Positions 36,990 through 46,489 are shown, numbered from the stretch's first letter. The stretch: 64,000 nucleotides of DNA from Chryseobacterium sp. ERMR1:04 (GCF_001297705.1 NZ_LIRF01000003.1:992001-1056000); one strand, 5' to 3'. Notes: generated from the letters alone by a model not told the origin. Numbers and translations: made by a program.

Positions 36990-37973
36990 TTAATAATTTA
37001 CAATATCATGAGGGTCTATACCAAAATATTCTTTAAACAAATACGCAAAGCTGGGAGACTTACCAAAATTAAGGTCAGATGATAACTCCTTAATATTGTC
37101 ATATTTCTTCGTTTCTAATAATTCTTTGGCTAATTTTAGTTTTTCAATTTTATAAAATATTGCGGGACTTAAACCGAAAAAATCTTTAAAATGCGATTTA
37201 AATTTTGTTTGGGACATGCCTGCTTCGGAAGCCAAAAAATCAACTCCCATAAACGGTTCCCAAATATGTTCAATTATATGTTTTTTTGTATTAATAATGG
37301 CATCAAGATCCGCTTTGGCATGTTTTAAAGTAAATGAATTGTATCGCACCAAATTTTTTAAGAATACACCCAAAAGCTTATATGCACAAGCCTGAACAAT
37401 AAGTTCATAATTAGCGTCGCCAAATTTTTTATTAATGATTTTATTCAAAATAATTTTTGAAGTGCTATCTACATATCCATAATAATGATGATATTCTTCT
37501 ATATTCTCCTGAATTCTAGTATTAAAATTTCCTAAATCATAAGGACGTATTAATTCTTCAAAGTATGATTTCCTTATTACAATACGAAATGAATAAGTTC
37601 TTGTTCCAATATTCGGAATCACTTTTCTCTCGGCAGTTCCATCTATAAATCCAAAATTATAATTTGATTTATTACCAACTTCATAATTAGAATTATTTAG
37701 TATATGATTGTTAATACCATCACTCAAATCAAATATAAGATACCAAAAATCAGAATTAGCAGAAGCCTTAATAAATTCAATTTCTTTTTTTGCAATATAA
37801 TCGATAACAGCTAAAGAAAGATTATCTGATAATAATTTGTAAAAAATTCCACCATCCCAAATATCTTCGGGGGCTAATAAATATTTATTTTCAATTATTT
37901 TAAAATTAAGCTTTTCAACAAAAGGCTTAGTCCAATTGTCTTGAATGGAATCAATATGGTTTAGCTTTATCAT
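36990..37973 (-). CDS. AraC-family regulator (second of a tandem pair)
   Basis: A 327-aa protein. Residues 1-225 are a divergent sensing domain with no cupin motif I can see. Residues about 230-327 form the AraC double HTH: DFLASEAGMSQTKFKSHFKD, FFGLSPAIFYKIEKLKLAKE, then IKELSSDLNFGKSPSFAYLF and KEYFGIDPHDIV. It is the same length as the upstream gene and aligns with it along its whole length, so they are tandem duplicates 10 bp apart. No effector gene follows directly; the S9 remnant is downstream. The target is unknown. Confidence 0.85.
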   Translation of the reverse strand: MIKLNHIDSIQDNWTKPFVEKLNFKIIENKYLLAPEDIWDGGIFYKLLSDNLSLAVIDYIAKKEIEFIKASANSDFWYLIFDLSDGINNHILNNSNYEVGNKSNYNFGFIDGTAERKVIPNIGTRTYSFRIVIRKSYFEELIRPYDLGNFNTRIQENIEEYHHYYGYVDSTSKIILNKIINKKFGDANYELIVQACAYKLLGVFLKNLVRYNSFTLKHAKADLDAIINTKKHIIEHIWEPFMGVDFLASEAGMSQTKFKSHFKDFFGLSPAIFYKIEKLKLAKELLETKKYDNIKELSSDLNFGKSPSFAYLFKEYFGIDPHDIVNY

Positions 37974-37983
37974 TTCTATGTAT

Positions 37984-38967
37984 CTAATATTTTAAAATAT
38001 AGTCTTTTGGAGTAATTCCATAATAACTTCTAAATTGACTTACAAAATGTGATGAGCTTTTATAACCTAAAGTTATTGAAACTTCATTTACTGAATTTCC
38101 TGCTATTAACATTTCTTTACCCTTATCAAGCTTTTGTATTAAAAAATAAGATTTAGGAGATGTTCCAGTAATTTTTTTAAATATATTTTTATATTTAGTA
38201 GGAGACATAGCTGCTTTTTGAGATAAGTTTTCAATACCCGGAAAATCATCTTCTAAAGCATTCTTTAAGTGCAGCTGTGATATTAAAATATTGTTTAATT
38301 CTATTGCTGTTACTTTATCAACTATCGTTTCAGAAATCAAAAGATTCTCTATGTATATATCTAACAATTCATAAACTGCACCTTTCATAAAAAGACTCCA
38401 AAACATATCTTTTTTAATGTGTTGCTCAAGTTCCGCTAAAACAAAACTACTTAAATAATTAATTCTCTCAAATCTTACAATTGTATTTTTAGAACTGTCT
38501 ATTAGTTCCTCTAGTCGTTTTAGATTTCCAGATTTTTTTAATACATAATCTTTTAATAATTTTTTAGAAATAAAAATATAGAAATTAAATGCTTTGCAAT
38601 CTTTTTTTATGATAACATCGCAATTCAGAGAACTATCTAATGTTGTAAGATTATTTTGATTAGAACCCACTTGGAAAATTTGCCCATCAATAAAGAGTTC
38701 AAAATTTAAAGAGGAAATATTGTAGCACAGCGCTATAAATTCAGAATTGTTATTTCTTATTTCAAAAAAAGTATCCTTCTGGTATATAACATCAATTAAA
38801 AGACATGATATATCTTGATCAACTTCAGAAAAGTAATAATTTCCTTTAAAATTATCGTTATTATTAATATTTATAGAATTATTAATAATTTCACATTTTA
38901 ATGATTTAGAAATATTTTCACACAAATCAATAAAATCATTACTATATTTAAAAATAAATTTCTCCAT
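37984..38967 (-). CDS. AraC-family regulator abutting an IS5 end
   Basis: A 327-aa paralog of the next gene. The C-terminal AraC domain reads IENLSQKAAMSPTKYKNIFK, KITGTSPKSYFLIQKLDKGK, then VNEVSITLGYKSSSHFVSQF and RSYYGITPKDYILKY. The start codon (38965-38967) is only 2 bp from GAGCCTGTTTAAA at 38970, the terminal repeat of an IS5-type element. The native promoter must therefore have been displaced, or expression now depends on the IS. N-terminal alignment with the paralog suggests that little or no coding sequence was lost. The codon use is very AT-rich. Confidence 0.83.
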   Translation of the reverse strand: MEKFIFKYSNDFIDLCENISKSLKCEIINNSININNNDNFKGNYYFSEVDQDISCLLIDVIYQKDTFFEIRNNNSEFIALCYNISSLNFELFIDGQIFQVGSNQNNLTTLDSSLNCDVIIKKDCKAFNFYIFISKKLLKDYVLKKSGNLKRLEELIDSSKNTIVRFERINYLSSFVLAELEQHIKKDMFWSLFMKGAVYELLDIYIENLLISETIVDKVTAIELNNILISQLHLKNALEDDFPGIENLSQKAAMSPTKYKNIFKKITGTSPKSYFLIQKLDKGKEMLIAGNSVNEVSITLGYKSSSHFVSQFRSYYGITPKDYILKY

Positions 38968-38969
38968 AA

Positions 38970-39800
38970 GAGCCTGTTTAAAAAAGTAGTAGAAAAAAAG
39001 AATAAGGTCTAGAAGTTACATGAAAATTATCGTTTTAAAATTGCAAAACAAAAAATATCAATGTATCCAAAAGACTTACCCCAAACTCAGTGGCAATTTA
39101 TAAAAAAGTATTAGATTTTGATGATATGAAAATACCATTTATGTATCATTCGAAATGCCGTTTATTATATTGTAAAAACAGACTCTAATTGTTTCAATAT
39201 TATCCGAACTCGCTCAATTCAAAAAAAATGTCACTGACATTCTACCTCGCATTAATCATATATCAAATGAGTAAGACGCAATTATACGCAATATCTCTCA
39301 ATCAAAAAAATGCATTTTTTTCCAATTCCTTTTGTGTTTAGTTTTGCAAACATACAAAGAAAGGAAAGCTTATGTAATATAACAAGACAACAAATAGTAA
39401 GCTCCTCTTTTTGATATATTAAAATATAAATTAAGTCAGCAATTTAAAGTATTCAATGAGATCATAAAACCTATTGTATTAACTAAAATAATATAGAAAG
39501 TTATTTTATAGTGTGGGATGATAGAAAAGCGTTTTATCAAAATTTATTTTGAATTTTATCCCGTGTTTAGTGTTTTTTGAGGTAGGAATATCCCAACCTA
39601 CCTCTTTTTATTTAAACATTAAGGGAAATGTTAAATGAAACAATCTTGTCTTACCAAAGGGGTGTTTTTAAACAAAGAAATAAAAAGACATGTTATAGTA
39701 GATAAGAATGTTTTTTTAGCTGTAATGGAAAGTATACCTACTTTCATAATAGTAGAACCGCTTTATTATTGATGATAACACCCCATTTCAGCTATAAATC
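38970..39800 (+). pseudogene. Worn IS5-family transposase remnants
   Basis: It begins with the terminal repeat GAGCCTGTTTAAA. At 39061 the frame MYPKDLPQTQWQFIKKVLDF matches the N-terminus of IS5-type transposases and the right part of the copy at 48769-50323. At 39685-39780, KRHVIVDKN and FLAVME match the IKWHVVVDKNGFL region of the same copy, with stops between. Between the two pieces lie about 400 bp with no gene, including a terminator at 39579. Confidence 0.6.
39579..39610 (+). terminator. Strong orphan terminator
   Basis: The stem GAGGTAGG/CCTACCTC (39579-39604) is followed by TTTTTATTT. No gene ends just upstream on the plus strand, so it may end an unannotated small RNA or read-through from the IS. 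Confidence 0.65.
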
Positions 39801-39951
39801 TTCGCTTATAGATATATAAAATTTGTCTTTATTTCATAATAAAACGACCTTATTAATCTATTCATACAAGATAATCTCCGCAATTTTGTACTGTTAAAAA
39901 TAATAAATAAAAAACACAATTATTGGAAAAAAAATAATTTAATCCTTAAAA

Positions 39952-40001
39952 ATTAGATAACAGCGACAACTCTATACTCCTTAAGTCGCTGTTTATCTAA
40001 T
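39952..40001 (+). repeat. Long inverted repeat upstream of the exported-protein pair
   Basis: ATTAGATAACAGCGAC (39952-39967) and GTCGCTGTTTATCTAAT (39985-40001) pair over 16 bp with one bulge. It lies 120 bp before the 106-aa gene. It could be a 5'-UTR structure, attenuator or terminator; no T run follows directly. Confidence 0.55.
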
Positions 40002-40120
40002 TGCAGGCTCATAAATGAACACAAAGTATACATAGCTTTATCGAAAAAGAGACGTCGCTTTTGAGATACGATTCTAAACACACAAAACAAAAAAATTTAA
40101 CAAATCAAAAAACCTAAGCA

Positions 40121-40441
40121 ATGAAAAAAATTTTTATCACAGTGATTCTGTGTATTGGTTCGATACTATTCGGGCAAGTTGGAATGAATACTCCAAATCC
40201 CAGAGGAGCTTTGGATATAAATAAAAACACTACTCACAATATGGGGCTTATTCTTCCTACAAATTCGGATACTAATAATATAATTAATCCAATGGGAGGA
40301 AAAGTAATCCCCGGCACAATTATCTATGATAGCGCTAAAGACTGTATAAGATTTTATAAAAAAACAGACCAATGGAGTAATTGTATACAATTTTCTAAAA
40401 CAGCCATAAACGCTAAAAACATAAAAACATCGAATAACTAA
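40121..40441 (+). CDS. Short exported protein, N-terminal module only
   Basis: A 106-aa protein. The signal peptide MKKIFITVILCIGSILFGQ is followed by VGMNTPNPRGALDINKN, MGLILPTNSDTNNIINP and IPGTIIYDSAKDCIRFYKK, ending after WSNCIQF. This is the same module that opens the next, 451-aa gene, but without the repeats and C-terminal domain, so it looks like a truncated duplicate or a minimal version. An exported location is predicted. It is 21 bp upstream of the paralog, probably in one transcript. Confidence 0.72.
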   Translation: MKKIFITVILCIGSILFGQVGMNTPNPRGALDINKNTTHNMGLILPTNSDTNNIINPMGGKVIPGTIIYDSAKDCIRFYKKTDQWSNCIQFSKTAINAKNIKTSNN

Positions 40442-40462
40442 TAAACATAAAAAGAAAATAAG

Positions 40463-41818
40463 ATGAAAAAAATTCTAATTTTAGCCAAATTATTTATCGC
40501 GCTATTATCTTTTGCGCAGATCGGTATTGGCAGAGCCAACCCAAGAGGAGCTTTAGATATTAACAAAGATAATGATACAAATACAATGGGATTGGTACTT
40601 CCCACCAATTCTAATGTTAATAATATTATTAATCCTTTAGGAAGTAATGTAATACCCGGAACTATTATTTATGACAGTACCAATGATTGCGTAAGGTTAT
40701 ATAAAGGAACCAATGCATGGAGTAACTGTTTAAGTGATACTTCTTGTGAAGGTATGATACAAACTTTAGATTGTGCAGGAGCTACTCATACTGGCACCCT
40801 AACCAATGGGCAAGCTGCAACAGGTGTTTCATCTGTAATTTCTTACACTGGAGGAAATGGAAGTGCCCATAGTGGACAAACAGTAGCTTCGACAGGAGTA
40901 ACAGGTTTAACAGCCACTTTATCTGCAGGAAGCTTTGCCACCGGAAACGGAACATTGACTTACACAATTTCAGGAACTCCTTCGGGTTCTGGTACAGCTA
41001 GTTTTGCCATTAATATTGGAGGGCAAACATGTACTTTAACACGAACCGTACAAAATTTAACTGCGTCTGTAGGAAGCTTAACTTGTGCATCTGCTACTTT
41101 TTCACCAGCAACCATCACAGCAGGAAATGCCTACACAGGGACAATGACAGTACCTTACACAGGAGGAAATGGCGGAAGCTATCCTCAAGGTACAGCTCAG
41201 GTAATAAATGGATTAACTTTTAGACTTCAGGCTGGTACACTTAATATAGGGAGTGGAAACTTAGTTTACACGGTAACAGGTACTCCTACGTCAGTCACAA
41301 CAATGAGTATCCCGGTATCATTTAGTGGTGCGACTACTTGTAATGTTTCCAAAGCTGTTCAATTGCCAGCAACCCCCCCTGCAAAAACGGGATGTTTTAA
41401 TATTATCTATAATAGTAATAGTTCCACAGGTTTTATAACTCAGGTCACAAATTCAGTTGCAGGAAATGTAAGCCAGAGAACTTCTATTCCAGACATATCA
41501 TGGTGTCAAACAAATGTTGCCAGTAAATTTAATCATATGTCAATAGGTACAACTACGACATGGAAATTCAATAAACCGGTGGGTTTTCTAGGGATGACCA
41601 TTGACGCTAATGGAAGTACAACGAATACCACTCCTACTTTCTGGAGAAACGGAGTACAGGTATATCCTTCACAGACTCATGTTGGTGCTTTTAAATGCGA
41701 TACTAATATTTTTACTCGTAATTTTGAATATGAAGGAGTATGGTTCGATGAGATGAGATATACTGCGGATAGAATTTCTATAACCGAAATTTGTCTTGAT
41801 AGAGTTTCTAAATGGTAA
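40463..41818 (+). CDS. Exported surface protein with two Ig-like repeats
   Basis: A 451-aa protein. The signal peptide is MKKILILAKLFIALLSFAQ. Residues 20-92 repeat the module of the preceding gene (GIGRANPRGALDINKDND, GLVLPTNSNVNNIINPLG). Residues about 100-195 and 196-300 are two beta-rich repeats, each with a Cys, a YTGGNG motif and a GTLTYTISGTP / GNLVYTVTGTP strand. Residues 310-451 form a distinct domain (TGCFNIIYNSNSSTGFITQ, WFDEMRYTADRISITEICL) that may bind ligand. There is no T9SS tail. Surface or periplasmic binding is inferred. Confidence 0.78.
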   Translation: MKKILILAKLFIALLSFAQIGIGRANPRGALDINKDNDTNTMGLVLPTNSNVNNIINPLGSNVIPGTIIYDSTNDCVRLYKGTNAWSNCLSDTSCEGMIQTLDCAGATHTGTLTNGQAATGVSSVISYTGGNGSAHSGQTVASTGVTGLTATLSAGSFATGNGTLTYTISGTPSGSGTASFAINIGGQTCTLTRTVQNLTASVGSLTCASATFSPATITAGNAYTGTMTVPYTGGNGGSYPQGTAQVINGLTFRLQAGTLNIGSGNLVYTVTGTPTSVTTMSIPVSFSGATTCNVSKAVQLPATPPAKTGCFNIIYNSNSSTGFITQVTNSVAGNVSQRTSIPDISWCQTNVASKFNHMSIGTTTTWKFNKPVGFLGMTIDANGSTTNTTPTFWRNGVQVYPSQTHVGAFKCDTNIFTRNFEYEGVWFDEMRYTADRISITEICLDRVSKW

Positions 41819-41860
41819 CCATTTTAAAATTATAATAAAAGAATTTAATATTAAAAATAA

Positions 41861-41905
41861 ATTAGAAAACCAAAGATCTTATATCTTTGGTTTTCTAATT
41901 TTGAT
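41861..41905 (+). terminator. Terminator after the 451-aa gene
   Basis: A perfect inverted repeat, ATTAGAAAACCAAAGAT pairing with ATCTTTGGTTTTCTAAT (41861-41899), followed by TTTTGAT. It lies 43 bp after the stop. Confidence 0.75.
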
Positions 41906-41922
41906 CCTAAATAGTCATTTTT

Positions 41923-42025
41923 TTATACATCTAAAAGTAATTTATTAAAATCTGTATTTGCATCCAGCCCCAATTTCTTTTTAATTTTGTATTTTTTGTT
42001 TCTGTTGTTCGTACAGAAATATTTT
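41923..42025 (-). pseudogene. C-terminal HTH tail of a lost regulator
   Basis: On the minus strand KKYKIKKKLGLDANTDFNKL and LLDV-stop form the end of a LuxR-like HTH domain as found in Bacteroidota TPR regulators. The preceding ISVRTTE lies in another frame, so there is a frameshift near 42000. The rest of the gene is absent. Confidence 0.5.
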
Positions 42026-42246
42026 CACACCCTTAGAGCGATATAAATGGAAACAGATGCAAATGTACCGCCCTTTGTAATACGGCTTTGGATGGCGAAG
42101 GGAAGCGACAAACCCACACTTAATAAAAAAGCATGAAAAATAACATCAGAAAAATCTATTCCATCTACATCTGCCGCACCATGTGTAATCCATTCGGGAA
42201 TGTTGGATACACCCACTACATCATTAACAAAGATCATCAAAAACAT
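42025..42246 (-). pseudogene. Fragment of a DUF5009 membrane acyltransferase
   Basis: Some 73 codons reading MFLMIFVNDVVGVSNIPEWI, GIDFSDVIFHAFLLSVGLSL and PFAIQSRITKGGTF match the start of DUF5009/heparan-alpha-glucosaminide N-acetyltransferase-like proteins. Only the first two helices are left of a family of about 370 aa or more. Such genes often sit in polysaccharide-utilisation loci, so it probably arrived with the adjacent GH2 gene and was cut on entry. Confidence 0.65.
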
Positions 42247-42303
42247 GGTTAATGCACTTAATACATCATTTGATAAAATACATACAGTTGTGTCATTGTC
42301 CGT

Positions 42304-44955
42304 TTAGTAAACTTTTCTTAATTGTAGTGCATTTAAAACAGCCTTGCCCTCAACAGGTGTAAAATCTATGGTGATTCCCTTTCCATTTTGAACAGTTACT
42401 CTGGTCTTTTTAATGATTGCAGTGGTATAACCAAAATCTTTAGCCAGGTTAATATTGTTTAAAAAAGTTCCTCCATTTATGGCTACCGAGAAAATCCGAT
42501 TCTCTTCTACTTCTTTTTTATGGGTATTATCTAAGTTGTAAACTAAAGCCTCTTTAGAAATTCCACCAACCAGCTCGGCAAAGTATAACGACAATTCATA
42601 CTCGCCATCAGGTACATCCATTTTAAATTGCTGAATACCTACTTGCTGAGTTTGATAAATTGGATCATCGTTGGTATCTAAAATATTTTTGTCGCTGCCA
42701 TATGTAATTCGATTATTTGTGGCCTTATATGGTTCGCCACCAATCCAACCCCAGGAACCTTTTCTGTATGACTGATCGGGCATCCACAATTGGTGCTGGT
42801 TCTCATCGATATAAAAGCGTTTAGAACCCAACAAAACACTCATATTTTTAAAGGAAACTGGCTGATTCGTAAAGCGATAAGGTTGCAATTGAAAGTTAAT
42901 ATCAGTCTCATCGCTTTTATTGCCAGCCACCACACGCAATTGATTTAAACCATCAACAAATGGAACCTGCCAGCTACAAATATGATCTACAGCTTCTTTT
43001 ATGCATAAACTTTTGCCGTTTAAGAATAGTTCGGCCGATTTTAAATTAGTGGCCACCTGTAAAGGTTGGGTACAAAACAAGGAAGCAGAATCTGCCACTC
43101 CCGTTCGATCTTGCCATTGTGCGGAAGTAATTTTCAAATAAGGCTGATCTGCCAGATACGCCTGATATAGAAAATAGGTATCTTTTGGTTTACGTCCAAT
43201 GGTTAAAAGCCCTTTATTGTTGATATGCGGCATGGTTTCTTCGCGGGTTTCCGAATTAAAATCAGCCAAATTCCAAGCCATCCCGCCACTTACAAATGGG
43301 CGTTTAAGCATTTCGTTTAAGTAAATTTGATTGAAGTAAATGCCATACTCTACACTTTTATCAAAACGCACCGGCGAAAATGAACGGATGCGTGGATCGG
43401 CATCAGCACCATACTCCGTAACCAACATCGGCTTATCAGCCAGCTCTTTATGATGTTGATCAAGGAATTTAGCAAAATCTGCCGGACTGCCTGAATACCA
43501 GCCATTATATAAATTCCAGCCAACAATCATTGGAATTTTTGTTAGGCCAACTTTATTATAAATATCCAATGCACCATGATTAACAAGCAAAGTATAACGT
43601 GATGGATCTTCTTTTCTTGTTAAATCTTCTAATTTTTGAGCCAATTCCCGAACATGATCAAAATAAATTTGCTGACGAGGTTTATCGTTCTCAAACTTTG
43701 TGCGAAGCAAAATCTCGTTCATGTATGCCCAAATAATAATGCTTGGATGGTTAAAGTTCTGCCTAATCATTTCCACCTGCATATCAAGGCAGTTTTTGGT
43801 AAACGTTTCTGATTCTGTAATGGTGTTTACCACAGGAATTTCTACTGAAGCTAAAATACCTAAACGGTCACAAGCTTCAAGTACCAATGGATCTTGCGGA
43901 TAATGTGCAACTCTTAAAAAGTTACCGCCCATTTTTTTCAATACCTCTACATCTCTTATTTGCAAAGCATCTGGCGTAGCATTACCTAAATATTCATAAT
44001 CCTGATGACGACTTGCTCCTATTAATTTTAAGGGTTTATCGTTTAAGAAAAAACCCTGATTTGCATCAAATTTAAACCAGCGAAAACCAAGTGGATTAGA
44101 AACCTGATCTAATACAGTTTTGGTTTTCATATCGATAATTTTAGTCACTATGCGGTATAAATAAGGGCTTTCTGGCGACCACAGTTCAGGTTCTTTAATG
44201 TTATTTAAATCCTGCACCACGGTATCATTTCCTCCGGAAAGCATATTCAGGGTGGAAATTTGGGACGATATTTCCTTTCCCTGCGCATTAAATATTGTAG
44301 TTTGTATCTGAACTTTTTTAGCTGATGATGAATTTTCGATTATACTTTTAACCTGCACTTTTGCCGTAGCAGCAGACACTTTCGGCGTTGTAATAAAAAC
44401 ACCAGAACTGCCATTTTCTTTTTGCGAAAAATGAACAGGATTGGTAATTAAAAGATTTACATTGCGGTATATACCACCAAAAAAGGTAAAATCGGCTGTT
44501 AAAGGTGGAATATCTTCATTAAATCTGTTAGTAACCCTAACTTCAACTACATCATCCTTATAATTTAAAAATGGCGTAATGGCTACTGTAAAACGAGTAT
44601 AACTGCCAATGTGTTTACCAGCAGTTTTACCATTAATTAAAACTTCAGCTTCCTGTGCAACACCATTAAAAACCAAATAAATATCTTTTCCTTTTGCAGA
44701 ATCATCCAACTTCAACTTACGCTTATAAATACCTAAACCACGGTAATAACCAGGCTCATCATCCATTACATCTTTATCATTCCAAGTGTGCGGAAGGTTT
44801 ACTTTTTCTGTGACCCCGTTTTCCTTTTTAAATTCCCACTGGTCATTTAAACTGATTAATTTGCGTCCGCTATCTTGCGCAAAGCTATTGGTTACAAAAA
44901 ACGTTATAAAGAATAATATTAAGAGTGATTTCGTTCGTACGGATGATTTCTTCAT
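42304..44955 (-). CDS. Glycoside hydrolase family 2 enzyme with malectin-like tail
   Basis: An 883-aa exported glycosidase. A signal peptide (about 1-27, LLILFFITFFVTNSFAQ) is followed by the GH2 sugar-binding domain (SLNDQWEFKKENGV, LPHTWND, YYRGLGIYKRKL), the beta-sandwich, and the TIM barrel with acid/base E414 in IIWAYMNEIL and nucleophile E514 in MLVTEYGADADPR. A DUF4982-like sandwich and a malectin-like domain (ISKEALVYNLDN, INLAKDFGYTTAI) end the protein. It is probably a beta-galactosidase, beta-glucuronidase or beta-mannosidase; the exact sugar cannot be told. It looks richer in G+C than its neighbours and has no PUL partners except the DUF5009 stub, suggesting transfer. Confidence 0.92.
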   Translation of the reverse strand: MKKSSVRTKSLLILFFITFFVTNSFAQDSGRKLISLNDQWEFKKENGVTEKVNLPHTWNDKDVMDDEPGYYRGLGIYKRKLKLDDSAKGKDIYLVFNGVAQEAEVLINGKTAGKHIGSYTRFTVAITPFLNYKDDVVEVRVTNRFNEDIPPLTADFTFFGGIYRNVNLLITNPVHFSQKENGSSGVFITTPKVSAATAKVQVKSIIENSSSAKKVQIQTTIFNAQGKEISSQISTLNMLSGGNDTVVQDLNNIKEPELWSPESPYLYRIVTKIIDMKTKTVLDQVSNPLGFRWFKFDANQGFFLNDKPLKLIGASRHQDYEYLGNATPDALQIRDVEVLKKMGGNFLRVAHYPQDPLVLEACDRLGILASVEIPVVNTITESETFTKNCLDMQVEMIRQNFNHPSIIIWAYMNEILLRTKFENDKPRQQIYFDHVRELAQKLEDLTRKEDPSRYTLLVNHGALDIYNKVGLTKIPMIVGWNLYNGWYSGSPADFAKFLDQHHKELADKPMLVTEYGADADPRIRSFSPVRFDKSVEYGIYFNQIYLNEMLKRPFVSGGMAWNLADFNSETREETMPHINNKGLLTIGRKPKDTYFLYQAYLADQPYLKITSAQWQDRTGVADSASLFCTQPLQVATNLKSAELFLNGKSLCIKEAVDHICSWQVPFVDGLNQLRVVAGNKSDETDINFQLQPYRFTNQPVSFKNMSVLLGSKRFYIDENQHQLWMPDQSYRKGSWGWIGGEPYKATNNRITYGSDKNILDTNDDPIYQTQQVGIQQFKMDVPDGEYELSLYFAELVGGISKEALVYNLDNTHKKEVEENRIFSVAINGGTFLNNINLAKDFGYTTAIIKKTRVTVQNGKGITIDFTPVEGKAVLNALQLRKVY

Positions 44956-45081
44956 GTTATATTTTATAGGTAATATTTTGTCTTAGCTACAGGAAACACT
45001 GAAAAGTTTTTTTCCATTTGCTGTTTTCTAAACTTCTACGGTTAATTCAAAAACTTAAAAAATATTAATTTTAACAAATAT

Positions 45082-45415
45082 ATGAAACAAGAAAGAAAAA
45101 ATTATGATCCAACTTTTCAGACCAAAGCGGTTGAATTAAGCAATGAAAGAAGTAATATATCAGAATTAGCTAGAGAATTTAGCATTAAAATTACGTTGCT
45201 TTACAAATGGCGAAAAGAATACGAAGCATTTGGAGAAGGAATTTTTCCTGGTAAAGAAAATTTGAAATAACACCATAGCATGAAAAAAGGCAATCAGTAT
45301 TTTCTCCAAGAGCGTTCGATGCAATATAGGTTCATTAAAAATCATGAATCTTATTTTCGATTGAAAAAATGTCCAAAGTTTTAGACATTTGTTCGAGCAA
45401 TTATTTCAAGTCGAA
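45082..45415 (+). pseudogene. IS3-family element remnant (OrfA intact, OrfB start only)
   Basis: 45082-45270 encodes a 62-aa OrfA-like HTH protein: KNYDPTFQTKAVELSNERSN and ISELAREFSIKITLLYKWRK. Usual OrfA length is about 90-100 aa, so its C-terminal coiled part is lost. From 45285 the DNA matches the beginning of IS3 orfB (FIKNHESYFRLKK) and then stops. The element cannot transpose alone. Confidence 0.75.
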
Positions 45416-45539
45416 AAGCAAACCAATTTTACAAATAATCATAAATATACATAAAACCATTAACACATATAATTAACAATCAATATATTTTATATAAATC
45501 CATAATATTACTAAAGTATTAACTCATAAAATGATTATT

Positions 45540-45763
45540 ATGAAAAATTTAAAAAAATCAGCGGAAACGAAATGAAAAGTATCTCAGCCGGTGTACAAAC
45601 TTCATTTTTTCCTAATGCTTAAAATTGGGATTGTATGTATCAAAGTTGGAATAACATTGATTATCAACCAGTACTACATACAAATATTTCGGTACCTCTA
45701 AACATGCAAGGACATCTAGATGTTGGTCCAATAAAAACAGATTTTACATGCCAAGATTCTTAA
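45540..45763 (+). pseudogene. Decayed double-glycine-type bacteriocin-like peptide gene
   Basis: ATG 45540 starts MKNLKK; after a one-base slip in a run of seven A the frame reads ISGNEMKSISAGVQTSFFPN, a leader of the MKNLKKLS...LKxIxGG type seen in Chryseobacterium bacteriocin-like peptides (here AG instead of GG). After an in-frame TAA (45620) it continues NWDCMYQSWNNIDYQPVLHT, then ISVPLNMQGHLDVGPIKTDF and TCQDS-stop. A terminator follows. One indel and one nonsense change would restore a precursor of about 74 aa. No export gene is adjacent. Confidence 0.5.
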
Positions 45764-45808
45764 AGTGTTGTATACAATTGTAAAATTAGAATCCGAAATT
45801 AACTATAA

Positions 45809-45845
45809 AAGCCGTCTAATAAATTGTGAGACGGCTTCTTTTTGT
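45809..45845 (+). terminator. Terminator after the decayed peptide gene
   Basis: A perfect stem AAGCCGTCT/AGACGGCTT (45809-45837) followed by CTTTTTG, 46 bp after the final stop of the decayed peptide frame. Bases 45846-46058 hold no gene. Confidence 0.8.
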
Positions 45846-46059
45846 ACTTTTATATACTATATTTCTATCCTTATCTAGTATGCTTATGTCTATGTTCATT
45901 TAAATTTTCTCACTGCTGCTTAACTGCGGAACGTCTCTACATGTTCCAAATAACTTCACCGTTGAGAAAACTGCTACCATTTAATTATAAACACACTAAA
46001 TATTTTGAATATAATTCAATCAATAATTTTAATTGTCATTGTCTCTGTAAAATAAGAAT

Positions 46060-46489
46060 ACCAAAATTAGATGCTTATTTTCTGGTAAAATACTGAATAT
46101 AAAGATGGAAATCATTCTCATAGGAAAATCAAAATCTGCCATAAACCGCTGTATTCTTCGAAAGGAACTTTCTGCTGAAGCACAACCATCGAATGCACTG
46201 GCTAAGGACATATAATTGATTTTTTTAACCTTACATAAAGCTATAATCATCATTGAAATAAATTTCAATCGGGCTTTGTTGATTTTTGTTTCAAAGCTGT
46301 GCTCTAAAACTAAACTCAGTTGGCTTGCGCACAATATTTTTTTTGTAATTTCACACCCTTGACTGGTCTTTGTGTGCTTAGTTGAATACCTCGGAAACAT
46401 AACCTAACTCACTAAATACCAGTCATTTATCCAAATTAAAAATAACTTATTTTACTGATTTACAATAACTTGTGATTTTTGTCATGTAC
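46060..46489 (-). mobile_element. Truncated IS4-family element (5' third only)
   Basis: It is nearly identical to the left third of the complete element at 60493: the end GTACATGACAAAAATCACAA, the noncoding leader, and the transposase to SILPENKHLILV. Homology stops at 46060, and the frame runs into unrelated codons to 46029. The DDE triad is lost, so it is inactive. Confidence 0.85.
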
